A stretch of 64,000 nt of DNA from Cladorhizidae sp. MBARI D1340-BT2 (Eukaryota > Porifera > Demospongiae > Poecilosclerida > Cladorhizidae), in the NCBI GenBank assembly GCA_028752905.1, contig JAQNBH010000073.1:124001-188000 (forward strand). The letters run 5' to 3'. The number at the start of each line of letters is the position of its first letter. Position 1 is the first letter of the stretch. The position numbers and the translations under genes were made by a program. The notes under the pieces are model-generated. The model worked only from the letters and a program-made list of their open reading frames with translations, did not search any database and was not told the origin of the DNA. Shown here in pieces: positions 9,229 through 20,831 of the stretch.

Positions 9229-10222
9229 TCAACTAATTGCCAACAGAAAACTAAAATATATCAATCTTATTAGAGGAATAGTTACAGCGTACACAAACCC
9301 ATCTTGATCTACACCCACACGCCAATAGTATCCACCACCAAATGAGGTGACATAGTCTCTCTCAGTGGTGAACACTACTATCTTACGTACACCAATATCT
9401 GCGACATACACATACTGACCAGCTATACACACACCACATGGAGACTTCAACCTCTTCACACCATCCTCATCATAGCCAAAGGAGCGTAGGAATGCACCAT
9501 CATTACTGAAGACTTGAATACTAGAGCTCTCATCACTGACGTACAGGTTTTGATGACTGTCAGGAGATAGGCCCCACAATGTGTTATTATCTGCACCAAC
9601 AATCTGTCTCACATATTTCAGTTCTCTGTCGTACACCATGATCCTACCTCCATTGCCACGTTCAGTAACCATCACTTCATCTCCAACTACTGCAATATCG
9701 TAATGTCCTGGACCTTTCACTTGCTGGACTCTGTGCAATTGAACCTTGCTGCAGTTCTTGTTCGACTTGAAGATTCGATTAGTGTCTGCATCAATGAAAT
9801 AGATGTTGTCTTCACTGTCTACAGCAATATCTTGTAAAGATTGAAATTTATGTTCCGAGTGATAGATACTTATCAATCTTTTCCCCTCTCTATCCAACAC
9901 AACGACATCTCCTCCACTTTCAGCGACTATAAGCTCACCCACGGAGTTGACAGTGATACCCCAAGGCCTTGTTACATCACCCCACACCTTGACAGGCTTG
10001 TCTAGTTGAGTGGGCGGGATGGGGACAAGCACAGGGAAGGGACTGCCTGCTACTTGATGCCCGTCCAATGAGATCGCAAGTTCATGTCGTCCACGGCAAG
10101 TGGGTGTGAACTGGATGTGATATTGGTATGCTCCAATTTCTTTAGTGCTGGATTTGATGTGAGCTCCACTGTGCAGACACTTCATATGGCAGTCTATTAG
10201 AAGAGGACGTGTTGCAGAGTTG
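9229..10222 (-). pseudogene. TRIM gene, filamin-type domain and NHL repeats
   Basis: In the frame that is open upstream to about 10222, the start reads A-T-R-P-L-L-I-D-C, then F-T-P-T-C-R-G-R-H-E-L and V-A-G-S-P-F-P-V, the filamin Ig-like signature. NHL strands follow: W-G-I-T-V-N, L-Q-D-I-A-V-D, D-I-A-V-V-G-D, W-G-L-S-P-D, P-C-G-V-C-I-A and W-R-V-G-V-D-Q-D-G-F-V-Y, giving a propeller of about six blades. The final hydrophobic tail reads out of frame; the other frame gives N-Y-S-S-N-K-I-D-I-F and a stop, the expected last strand. An ATG at 10183-10185 could restart translation but is probably not a true start. Confidence 0.85.
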
Positions 10223-11071
10223 AGTGGTGCACAAGACCACTTCTGATAACTTCCCAGCCTCAGCCTTGCTGGACACAGTGTTGATGACTAGAGTGATGGG
10301 AAGTCGAGTTATCTTAGCCTGGGTCTGGAGGAGCTGCTCCAGGGCCTCAGCACAGCTCACCTCCACCGCTACATCAACCTCCTCCATTGGCGTAAGCTTC
10401 TGCCCCGGCTTGGCGCCGTCTTCAATTATTTTTTCCTGGATCCTACTCTCCAACTCAGCATGTGTGCACATGACCTCATCGTTGGAATAATGCTTCACAC
10501 ACTGCTCGGTGTAGTCCACAATGCTCCGCACCTCTGCAAGGGAAATGGAAATGTCGTCCTTTTGTCCTCCAAGCTTCTCCAATTTCTCACACACTCTTTT
10601 TTTGGCCTCCTCTAGCATATTCTGTTTGTGCCTTTCAATGATAGCATGCAGCTCCACGAAGGACTTCCCGATGGTGTTGGCTACAGACTCTCCCTGGGCT
10701 GCTAACTCAGATTCAGTGGTCTGTATCTCTTCAACAGCACAAGAGAGATTGGCTGCCACTTTTCTCAGAGGCCTCAAGCTCTCCATCAGCTCTTTTCTCT
10801 TCTTCTCAGCTGCTAAGTTGGTGAAGTCAAAGTGGTGGTCCCTGTGGTCCTTTAGTGTGCAGTCACGACAAATTAATACATCACAGTCGAAGCAGAACAG
10901 CTTGAGCACCTCTGTGTGAAGTTGGCACTTCTTAGCAGGACGATCTTTGGGGAGGTCATCTTTAGCTCTCTCCTTCTTCACCTCATCCAAAGAGATAACT
11001 TCATGACCATCAAAGACAACTTTCATCATCAGATGTGCCTCCACGCATTTCTCACATATGAACTTGTCACA
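10142..11071 (-). pseudogene. TRIM gene, rest of B-box 1, B-box 2 and coiled coil
   Basis: It is in frame with the RING segment after the TAA. B-box 1 completes at codons 121-143. B-box 2 uses Cys169, His172, Cys180, Cys183, Cys188, Cys191, His196 and His199 in the usual CHC3H2 pattern. Codons about 200-330 are rich in Glu, Lys and Leu with heptad spacing, the coiled coil that makes TRIM proteins antiparallel dimers. Just after T-V-S-S-K-A-E the reading shifts near 10222. From there this frame loses similarity and ends at 10142-10144. Confidence 0.85.
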
Positions 11072-11431
11072 TTATCGGCAAAATGATTCAGCTTTGACTG
11101 AAGAGGCTGTGCATATCTCACACTTCAGCTCCTCCTTGCTAAGAGCTCTCTTCTGCTTGGCATACAGTTCTTTGAGGCGGTTGATATGGAGAGCCGTTTT
11201 GAGACAGTCTTCATTGCTCTCAGGCAGGGTGGCTTCATGGCGACACTCTGGGCAACGGAAAGGCTGGTCTTTGCCTGTCCTGAGGGCTAGCTTGAGGATG
11301 CAGTGCTTGCAGTAGCAATGGAGGCAAGGGAGGGCCTTGGGCAGAGTGTAGTGCTCCTGGCAGATGGAACATGTGATCTCCTTCTCTAACTCCATCAAAT
11401 ACTTCTTAGCCTCCTCCATGTCTCTAGCCAT
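11072..11431 (-). pseudogene. TRIM gene, RING and first half of B-box 1
   Basis: This 119-codon frame begins M-A-R-D-M-E-E. The C3HC4 RING is complete: Cys21, Cys24, Cys36, His38, Cys41, Cys44, Cys60, Cys63. The RING binds two zincs and recruits the ubiquitin-charged E2. Cys104, Cys107 and Cys118 open B-box 1, and codon 120 is TAA. The next codons supply Cys121, Cys126, Cys129, His133 and His143 in the same frame, so a single base change separates this from an intact B-box. If translated alone it would be a RING-only protein without substrate-binding parts. Confidence 0.85.
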
Positions 11432-12168
11432 GGTAGCAATGTTTAGAGAGAACTAGTAGTTGAGAAACCCTTTAGATGCAGAACTTCAGCAGACACAAGA
11501 GCTACAGGAAACAGTGCAAATCGGGTGTGGCCTTAATTATATTCATGACTAGTGATGTAATGCTACATCCACAAAAGAGGGCGTGTCATCTGGTATTGCA
11601 CATGTGCAGAGACAAGACTGGGATTGTGTCACATGTTGGTAGTAAGGCAGTACTACACATAACATGTGTAATTATATTATAGTCTCAACTTTCTTTGATG
11701 CTGTAGAGAGAGGAGAGTGGTAGTCATGCAGCCATACATATGTATTGCCCAAGCAGATAAGGAGAACTCTCCCAGGCCTACTGCACACTACATGTCCCAT
11801 GCCCTCCACCAGACCTGATTCAGGTGTAGCCTAGGAAACACACTGGTGTGTGTATGTGGGCTAGTAGCCACAAGGGAGAGCCTTTTTGTCTTCAAACAGG
11901 TGGTGAGATATATGGGAGTAGAGCTCTCTCTCTCTCTTCATTATATAACTTGCCTCTCAAGTTGTCCTCACAGAAAATAGCTCAAGCAATACAGAACACC
12001 GTCCACCTGCCGGCCCTATGCTTTCCAGGGCTGCTCTGCCAGCCACACATGATGGACACTAGGATTACAACCATCAAGGAACTGAGTGGGAAGTACCTGG
12101 TGCAGCCAAGAGGCTCATATGAAGAGTAGAAATAAGTCAACAAATACCTGGAGGAGTATATAAGTTGA
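11432..12168. other. Intergenic stretch upstream of the TRIM gene, no gene recognised
   Basis: It contains the 5' flank of the minus-strand TRIM gene. Open frames at 11476-11682 and 11848-12129 on the plus strand have no family features. A (CT)7 run lies at 11924-11937. No convincing TATA or initiator could be assigned. Confidence 0.55.
11924..11937. repeat. (CT)7 microsatellite
   Basis: Seven CT dinucleotides in a row, upstream of the TRIM gene on its 5' side (GA on the TRIM sense strand). It is probably neutral. Confidence 0.8.
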
Positions 12169-12754
12169 TTATAGTCGAGTAGTTAAGTCAAAGTGCCAAT
12201 AAGAGGTGTTGAATATAGTGCTTAAATTGCCCAAGTGATTTAATGTAATTGGGAGAGAGTCCCAGAGCCTAGGGAAATGAGAGGTAAGCAGACCGAGTTC
12301 TGCATGGGATTAGCAGATGATTACTGGTCTGGGGTGGAAGGATGGAAGGTTGTGGCAGGGAGGAGGTTGGCTTGGTGGGAGGCTAGAAGGAAAATCTGTT
12401 ATTTTGAAGAAGTTTGAAGAAGAAGTTAAGTTTGGCATTATGGCAGCGAGAGGATAGAAATGGAGGATAAAGCTTAGTGAGTAGGACCATTGTTTACTAC
12501 ACAATTTACAGGTAAAGTCTCTCAAGATGATGAAAGATAAGACAATTGAGAGTCCCAGAGAAAAGAACAGTACTCCAGATGACGGATAAGAGAAGTGTAG
12601 AGGCAAAGAAGAGTAGAAGTGTTTGACTAGCAGTAGAAATGACGGTAGAGAAGACCAAGTAATTTACTGGTCTTGGAAGAGATGTAAAAATGTGATAGGT
12701 TCAGGATAGAGATGAAGAAAAGAGGATTCCCGGGTACTTGAACTCGGTCACAAA
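12169..12754 (-). pseudogene. LINE reverse transcriptase, C-terminal remnant
   Basis: On the minus strand the first readable part is F-V-T-E-F-K-Y-P-G-I-L-F-S-S-S-L-S, matching the F-x-Y-L-G-I segment of jockey/CR1-type LINE polymerases. Another frame then gives C-K-L-C-S-K-Q-W-S with L-L/I-L-H-F-Y-P-L, C-H-N-L-P-S-F-H-P-R-P and H-F-P-R-L-W-D-S-L-P, the near-universal LINE ending, with a stop at 12169-12171. There is a stop after S-L-S, a frame change, and a TAA at 12310-12312. The catalytic F-A-D-D region is absent because the satellite begins at 12755. It explains the purine-rich plus strand here. Confidence 0.7.
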
Positions 12755-15700
12755 TTCCTTATGACTAGAGCATCTAATCATTATATTCATGATAGTTATT
12801 ATTCATTATGAAGGCTAGAGCATCTAGTCATTATTCCTGATGAAGGATAGAGCATCTAGTCATTATTCATTGATGAAGGCTAGAGCATCTAGTCATTATT
12901 CCTGATGAAGGCTAGAGCATCTAGTCATTATACCTGATGAAGGCTAGAGCATCTAGTCATTATTCCTGATGAAGGCTAGAGCATCTAGTCATTATTTCTG
13001 ATGAAGGCTAGAGCATGTTCATTATTCCTGATAAAGGCTAGAGCATCTAGTCACTATTCATTGATGAAGGCTAGAGCATCTAGTCATTATTCCTGATGAA
13101 GGCTAGAACATCTAGTCATTATACCTGATGAAGGCTAGAGCATCTAGTCATTATTCCTGATGAAGGCTAGAGCATCTAGTCATTATACCTGATGAAGGCT
13201 AGAGCATATAGTCATTATTCCTTATGAAGGCTAGAGCATCTAGTCATTATTCCTGATGAAGATTAGAGCATCTAGTCATTATTCCTGATGAAGGCTAGAG
13301 TATCTAGTCATTATTCCTTGATGAAGGCTAGAGCATCTAGTCATTATTCCAGATGAAGGCTAGAGCATCTAGTCATTATTCCTGATGAAGGCTAGAACAT
13401 CTAGTCATTATACCTGATGAAGGCTAGAGCATCTAGTCATTATTCCTGATGAAGGCTAGAGCATCTAGTCATTATACCTGATGAAGGCTAGAGCATCTAG
13501 TCATTATTCCTTATGAAGGCTAGAGCATCTAGTCATTATTCCTGATGAAGATTAGAGCATCTAGTCATTATTCCTGATGAAGGCTAGAGTATCTAGTCAT
13601 TATTCCTTGATGAAGGCTAGAGCATCTAGTCATTATTCCTGATGAAGATCAGAGCATCTAGTCATTATTCCTGATGAAGGTGTGAGCATCTAGTCATTAT
13701 TCCTGATGAAGGCTAGGGCATCTAGTCATTTTATTCCTGATAGTCATTATTCCTTATGAAGGCAGGAGCATCTAGTCATTATTCCTGATGAAGGCTACAG
13801 CATCTAGTCATTATTCCGGATGAAGGCTATAGCATCTAGTCATTATTACTGATGAAGGCTGGAGCACCTAGTCATTATTCCTGATGAAGGCTGGATCACC
13901 TAGTCATTATTCCTGATGAAGGCTAGAGCATCTATATAGTCATTATTCCTTGATGAAGGCTAGAGCATCTAGTCATTATTCCTGATGAAGGCTAGAGCAT
14001 CTTCATTATTCCTGATGAAGGCTAGATCATCTAGTCCTTATTCTTGATGAAGGCTAGAGCATCTAGTCATTATTCCTGATGAAGGCTAGAGCATCTAGTC
14101 AATATTCCTGATGAAAGTCAGAGCATCTAGTTATTATTCCTGATGAAGGCTAGAGCATCTAGTCATTATTCCTGATAAAGGTCAGAGAATCTAGTCATTA
14201 TTCCTGATGAAGGCTAGAGCATCTAGTCATTATTCCTGATGAAGGCTAGAGCATGTAGTCATTATTCCTGATAGTCATTATTCCTGATGAAGGCTAGAGC
14301 ATCTAGTCATTATTCCTGATAAAGTCTAGAGCATCTAGCCATATTCCTGATGAAGGCTAGAGAACCTAGTCATTATTCCTGTTGAAGGCTAGAGCTTCTA
14401 GTCATTATTCCTGATGAAGGCTAGAGCACCTAGTCATTATTCCTGATGAAGGCTGGAGCATCTAGTCAATATTCCTGAAGAAGGCTAGAGCATCTGGTCA
14501 TTATTACTGATGAAGGCTACAGCATCTAGTCATTATTCCTGATGAAGGCTAGAGCATCTAGTCATTATTCCTGTTGAAGGCTAGAGCTTCTAGTCATTAT
14601 TCCTGATGAAGGCTAGAGCACCTAGTCATTATTCCTGATGAAGGCTGGAGCATCTAGTCAATATTCCTGAAGAAGGCTAGAGCATCTGGTCATTATTCCT
14701 GATGAAGGCTAGAGCATCTAGTCATTATTCCTGATGAAGGCTAGAGCATCTAGTCATTATTCCTGATGAAGGCTAGAGCATCTAGTCAATATTCCTGATG
14801 AAAGTCAGAGCATCTAGTTATTATTCCTGATGAAGGCTAGAGCATCTAGTCATTGTTCCTGATAAAGGTCAGAGAATCTAGTCATTATTCCTGATGAAGG
14901 CTAGAGCATCTAGTCATTATTCCTGATGAAGGCTAGAGCATGTAGTCATTATTCCTGATAGTCATTATTCCTGATGAAGGCTAGAGCATCTAGTCATTAT
15001 TCCTGATAAAGGCTAGAGCATCTAGCCATATTCCTGATGAAGGCTAGAGCACCTAGTCATTATTCCTGTTGAAGGCTAGAGCTTCTAGTCATTATTCCTG
15101 ATGAAGGCTAGAGCACCTAGTCATTATTCCTGATGAAGGCTGGAGCATCTAGTCAATATTCCTGAAGAAGGCTAGAGCATCTGGTCATTATTACTGATGA
15201 AGGCTACAGCATCTAGTCATTATTCCTGATGAAGGCTAGAGCATCTAGTCATTATTCCTGTTGAAGGCTAGAGCTTCTAGTCATTATTCCTGATGAAGGC
15301 TAGAGCACCTAGTCATTATTCCTGATGAAGGCTGGAGCATCTAGTCAATATTCCTGAAGAAGGCTAGAGCATCTGGTCATTATTCCTGATGAAGGCTAGA
15401 GCATCTAGTCATTATTCCTGATGAAGGCTAGAGCATCTAGTCATTATTCCTGATGAAGGCTGGAGCATCTAGTCATTATTCCTGATGAAGGCTAGAGCAT
15501 CTAGTTGATGAAGGCTAGAGCATTTAGTCATTATTCCTGATGAAGGCTAGAGCATCTAGTCATTATTCCTGATGAAGGCTAGAGCACCTAGTGATTATTC
15601 CTGATGAAGGCTAGAGCATCTAGTCATTATTCCAGTGAAGGTTAGAGCATCTAGTCATTATTCCTGATGAAGGTTAGAGCATCTAGTCATTATTCCTGAT

Positions 15701-18700
15701 GAAGGCTAGAGCATCTAGTCATTATTCCTGATGAAGGCTAGAGCATCTAGTCATTATTCCTGATGAAGGCTAGAGCATCTAGTCATTATTCCTGATGAAG
15801 GCTAGAGCACCTAGTCATTATACCTGATGAAGGCTAGAGCATCTAGTCATTATTCCTGATGAAGGCTAGAGCATCTAGTCATTATTTCTGATGAAGGCTA
15901 GAGCATGTTCATTATTCCTGATGAAGGCTAGAGCATCTAGTCACTATTCATTGATGAATGCTAGAGCATCTAGTCATTATTCCTGATGAAGGCTAGAACA
16001 TCTAGTCATTATACCTGATGAAGGCTAGAGCATCTAGTCATTATTCCTGATGAAGGCTAGAGCATCTAGTCAATATACCTGATGAAGGCTAGAGCATATA
16101 GTCATTATTCCTTATGAAGGCTAGAGCATCTAGTCATTATTCCTGATGAAGATCAGAGCATCTAGTCATTATTCCTGATGAAGGCGTGAGCATCTAGTCA
16201 TTATTCCTGATGAAGGCTAGGGCATCTAGTCATTATTCCTGATAGTCATTATTCCTTATGAAGGCAGGAGCATCTAGTCATTATTCCTGATGAAGGCTAC
16301 AGCATCTAGTCATTATTCCGGATGAAGGCTATAGCATCTAGTCATTATTCCTGATGAAGGCTGGAGCACCTAGTCATTATTCCTGATGAAGGCTGGATCA
16401 CCTAGTCATTATTCCTGATGAAGGCTAGAGCATCTATATATAGTCATTATTCCTTGATGAAGGCTAGAGCATCTAGTCATTATTCCTGATGAAGGCTAGA
16501 GCATCTTCATTATTCCTGATGAAGGCTAGATCATCTAGTCATTATTCTTGATGAAGGCTAGAGCATCTAGTCATTATTCCTGATGAAGGCTAGAGCATCT
16601 AGTCAATATTCCTGATGAAAGTCAGAGCATCTAGTTATTATTCCTGATGAAGGCTAGAGCATCTAGTCATTATTCCTGATAAAGGTCAGAGAATCTAGTC
16701 ATTATTCCTGATGAAGGCTAGAGCATCTAGTCATTATTCCTGATGAAGGCTAGAGCATGTAGTCATTATTCCTGATAGTCATTATTCCTGATGAAGGCTA
16801 GAGCATCTAGTCATTATTCCTGATGAAGGCTAGAGCATCTAGTCATATTCCTGACGAAGGCTAAAGCATCTAATCATTATTACTGATGAAGGCTACAGCA
16901 TCTAGTCATTATTCCTGATGAAGGCTAGAGCATCTAGTCATTATTCCTGTTGAAGGCTAGAGCTTCTAGTCATTATTCCTGATGAAGGCTAGAGCACCTA
17001 GTCATTATTCCTGATGAAGGCTGGAGAATCTAGTCAATATTCCTGAAGAAGTCTAGAGCATCTGGTCATTATTCCTGATGAAGGCTAGAGCATCTAGTCA
17101 TTATTCCTGATGAAGGCTAGAGCATCTAGTCATTATTCCTGATGAAGGCTGGAGCATCTAGTCATTATTCCTGATGAAGGCTAGAGCATCTAGTTGATGA
17201 AGGCTAGAGCATTTAGTCATTATTCCTGATGAAGGCTAGAGAATCTAGTCATTATTCCTGATGAAGGCTAGAGCATCTAATCATTATTATTGATGAAGGC
17301 TACAGCATCTAGTCATTATTCCTGATGAAGGCTAGAGCATCTAGTCATTATTCCTGTTTAAGGCTAGAGCTTCTAGTCATTATTCCTGATGAAGGCTAGA
17401 GCACCTAGTCATTATTCCTGATGAAGGCTGGAGTATCTAGTCAATATTCCTGAAGAAGGCTAGAGCATCTGGTCATTATTCCTGATGAAGGCTAGAGCAT
17501 CTAGTCATTATTCATTATTCCTGATGAAGGCTAGAGCATCTAGTCATTATTCCTGATGAAGGCTGGAGCATCTAGTCATTATTCCTGATGAAGGCTAGAG
17601 CATCTAGTTGATGAAGGCTAGAGCATTTAGTCATTATTCCTGATGAAGGCTAGAGCATCTAGTCATTATTCCTGATGAAGGCTAGAGCACCTAGTGATTA
17701 TTCCTGATGAAGGCTAGAGCATCTAGTCATTATTCCTGATGAAGGTCAGAGCATCTAGTTATTATTCCTGATGACGGCTAGAGCATCTAGTCATTATTCC
17801 TGATGAAGGCTAGAGCATCTATTCATTATTCCTGATAGTCATTATTCCTGATGAAGGCTGGAGCATCTAGTCATTATTCCTTGATGAAGGCTAGAGCATC
17901 TAGTCGTTATTCCTGATGAAGGCTACAGCATCTAGTCATTATTCCTGATGAAGGCTAGAGCATCTAGTCATTATTCCTGATGAAGGCTAGAGCATCTAGT
18001 CATTATTCCTGATGAAGGCTAGAGCACCTAGTCATTATTCCTGATGAAGGCTGGAGCATCTAGTCAATATTCCTGATGAAGGCTAGAGCATCTAGTCATT
18101 ATTCCTGATGAAGGCTAGAGCATCTAGTCATTATTCCTGATGAAGGCTAGAGCATCTAGTCATTATTCCTGATAGTCATTATTCCTGATGAAGGCTAGAG
18201 CATCTAGTTGATGAAGGCTAGAGCATTTAGTCATTATTCCTGATGAAGGTTAGAGCATCTAGTCATTATTCCTGATGAATGCTAGAGCATCTAGTCATTA
18301 TTCCTGATAGTCATTATTCCTGATGAAGGCTAGAGCATCTAGTTGATGAAGGCTAGAGAATCTAGTCATTATTCCTGATGAAGGCTAGAGCATCTAGTCA
18401 TTATTCCTGATGAAGGCTAGAGCATCTAGTCATTATTCCTGATGAAGGCTAGAGCATCTAGTCATTATTCCTGATAGTCATTATTCCTGATGAAGGCTAG
18501 AGCATCTAGTTGATGAAGGCTAGAGCATCTAGTCATTATTCCTGATGAAGGCTAGAGCATCTAGTCATTATTCCTGATGAAGGCTAGAGCATCTAGTCAT
18601 TATTCCTGATAGTCATTATTCCTGATGAAGGCTAGAGCATCTAGTTGATGAAGGCTAGAGCATTTAGTCATTATTCCTGATGAATGCTAAGTGCACCTAG

Positions 18701-20806
18701 TGATTATTCCTGATGAAGGCTAGTGCATCTAGTGATTATTCCTCATGACGGCTAGAGCATCTAGTCATTATTCCTGATGAAGGCTAGAGCATCTAGTCAT
18801 TATTCCTGATAGTCATTATTCCTGATGAAGGATAGAGCATGTAGTCATTATTCCTTGATGAATGCTAGAGTATCTAGTCATTATTCCAGATGAAGGTTAG
18901 AGCATCTAGTCATTATTCCTGATGAAGGCTAGTGCACCTAGTGATTATTCCTGATGAAGGCTAGAGCATCTAGTCATTATTCCTGATGAAGGTCAGAGCA
19001 TCTAGTCATTATTCCTGATGAAGGCTAGAGCATCTGTCATTATTCCTGATAGTCATTATTCTTGATGAAGGCTGGAGCATCTAGTCATTATTCCTTGATG
19101 AAGGATAGAGCATCTAGTCATTATTCCTTGATGAAGGTTAGAGCATCTAGTCATTATTCCTGATGAAGGCTGGAGCATCTAGTCATTATTCCTGATGAAG
19201 GCTAGAGCATCTAGTTGATGAAGGCTAGAGCATTTAGTCATTATTCCTGATGAAGGCTAGAGCATCTAGTCATTATTCCTGATGAAGGCTAGAGCACCTA
19301 GTGATTATTCCTGATGAAGGCTAGAGCATCTAGTCATTATTCCTGATGAAGGTCAGAGCGTCTAGTTATTATTCCTGATGACGGCTAGAGCATCTTGTCA
19401 TTATTCCTGATGAAGGCTAGAGCATCTATTCATTATTCCTGATAGTCATTATTCCTGATGAAGGCTGGAGCATCTAGTCATTATTCCTTGATGAAGGCTA
19501 GAGCATCTAGTCGTTATTCCTGATGAAGGCTACAGCATCTAGTCATTATTCCTTATGAAGGCTAGAGCATCTAGTCATTATTCCTGATGAAGGCTAGAGC
19601 ATCTAGTCATTATTCCTGATGAAGGCTAGAGCACCTAGTCATTATTCCTGATGAAGGCTGGAGCATCTAGTCAATATTCCTGATGAAGGCTAGAGCATCT
19701 AGTCATTATTCCTGATGAAGGCTAGAGCATCTAGTCATTATTCCTGATGAAGGCTAGAGCATCTAGTCATTATTCCTGATAGTCATTATTCCTGATGAAG
19801 GCTAGAGCATCTAGTTGATGAAGGCTAGAGCATTTAGTCATTATTCCTGATGAAGGTTAGAGCATCTAGTCATTATTCCTGATGAATGCTAGAGCATCTA
19901 GTCATTATTCCTGATAGTCATTATTCCTGATGAAGGCTAGAGCATCTAGTTGATGAAGGCTAGAGAATCTAGTCATTATTCCTGATAAAGGCTAGAGCAT
20001 CTAGTCATTATTCCTGATGAAGGCTAGAGCATCTAGTCATTATTCCTGATGAAGGCTAGAGCATCTAGTCATTATTCCTGATAGTCATTATTCCTGATGA
20101 AGGCTAGAGCATCTAGTTGATGAAGGCTAGAGCATCTAGTCATTATTCCTGATGAAGGCTAGAGCATCTAGTCATTATTCCTGATAAAGGCTAGAGCATC
20201 TAGTCATTATTCCTGATAGTCATTATTCCTGATGAAGGCTAGAGCATCTAGTTGATGAAGGCTAGAGCATTTAGTCATTATTCCTGATGAAGGCTAGTGC
20301 ACCTAGTGATTATTCCTGATGAAGGCTAGAGCATCTAGTCATTATTCCTGATGAAGGTCAGAGCATCTAGTTATTATTCCTCATGACGGCTAGAGCATCT
20401 AGTCATTATTCCTGATGAAGGCTAGAGCATCTAGTCATTATTCCTGATAGTCATTATTCCTGATGAAGGATAGAGCATGTAGTCATTATTCCTTGATGAA
20501 GGCTAGAGTATCTAGTCATTATTCCAGATGAAGGTTAGAGCATCTAGTCATTATTCCTGATGAAGTCTAGTGCACCTAGTGATTATTCCTGATGAAGGTT
20601 AGAGCATCTAGTCATTATTCCTGATGAAGGTCAGAGCATCTAGTCATTATTCCTGATGAAGGCTAGAGCATCTGTCATTATTCCTGATAGTCATTATTCT
20701 TGATGAAGGCTGGAGCATCTAGTCATTATTCCTTGATGAAGGATAGAGCATCTAGTCATTATTCCTTGATGAAGGTTAGAGCATCTAGTCATTATTCCTT
20801 GATGAA
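12755..20806. repeat. Left, heterogeneous zone of the satellite
   Basis: The first units (12755-12850) are the most diverged (CTAATCATTATATTCATGAT, TTATTCATTATGAAGG). The zone as a whole is rich in rare variants: GGTCAGAG, TCAATATT, TGAAGAAGG, CTTCATT, TATATAGTC and the 16- and 23-bp short units. It contains internal copies: CTGGATCACC at 13891 and 16393 (2,502 apart) and ATGACGGC at 17771 and 19378 (1,607 apart). Confidence 0.85.
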
Positions 20807-20831
20807 GGCTAGATGCGACAGAACCGGCTAG
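20807..20831. other. 13-bp foreign word flanked by a 6-bp direct repeat inside the satellite
   Basis: GGCTAG (20807-20812), then ATGCGACAGAACC (20813-20825), then GGCTAG again (20826-20831), after which the satellite resumes in phase. The 13 bases match no satellite variant. They lie in the fourth unit of a seven-unit 33-bp block that occurs intact at nine other places. It could be a small insertion with a target duplication, repair filler, or an assembly join. Confidence 0.85.

Larger units (their letters stand above)
9229..11431 (-). pseudogene. TRIM-NHL (TRIM2/3/71-like) gene with one stop and two frameshifts
   Basis: Domain order from the ATG at 11429-11431 is RING, B-box 1, B-box 2, coiled coil, filamin-type Ig domain, NHL repeats. 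This is the build of TRIM2/3/71 E3 ubiquitin ligases, which bind RNA or protein through the NHL propeller. No intron is needed to read it. Three lesions: TAA at 11072-11074 inside B-box 1 with the frame continuing after it; a 1-base frame change near 10222 before the filamin domain; and a 1-base loss near 9284-9290 in the last NHL strand, after which the alternative frame ends at a TAG (9251-9253) with a normal-looking terminus. Decay is recent because every domain is still readable. Alternatives are assembly errors for the two indels, or an allele with a RING-only product. Confidence 0.85.

Noticed and set aside
10224..11315. Plus-strand frames opposite the TRIM gene
   Set aside because: They are antisense shadows of the TRIM coding sequence with no family features.
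11848..12129. 93-codon plus-strand frame and a 68-codon frame at 11476
   Set aside because: No recognisable domain, no homology I can name, and a CT run in the middle of the first.
12330..12740. Purine-rich strand asymmetry as a regulatory or triplex region
   Set aside because: It is explained by the minus-strand LINE coding remnant, whose coding strand is pyrimidine-rich.
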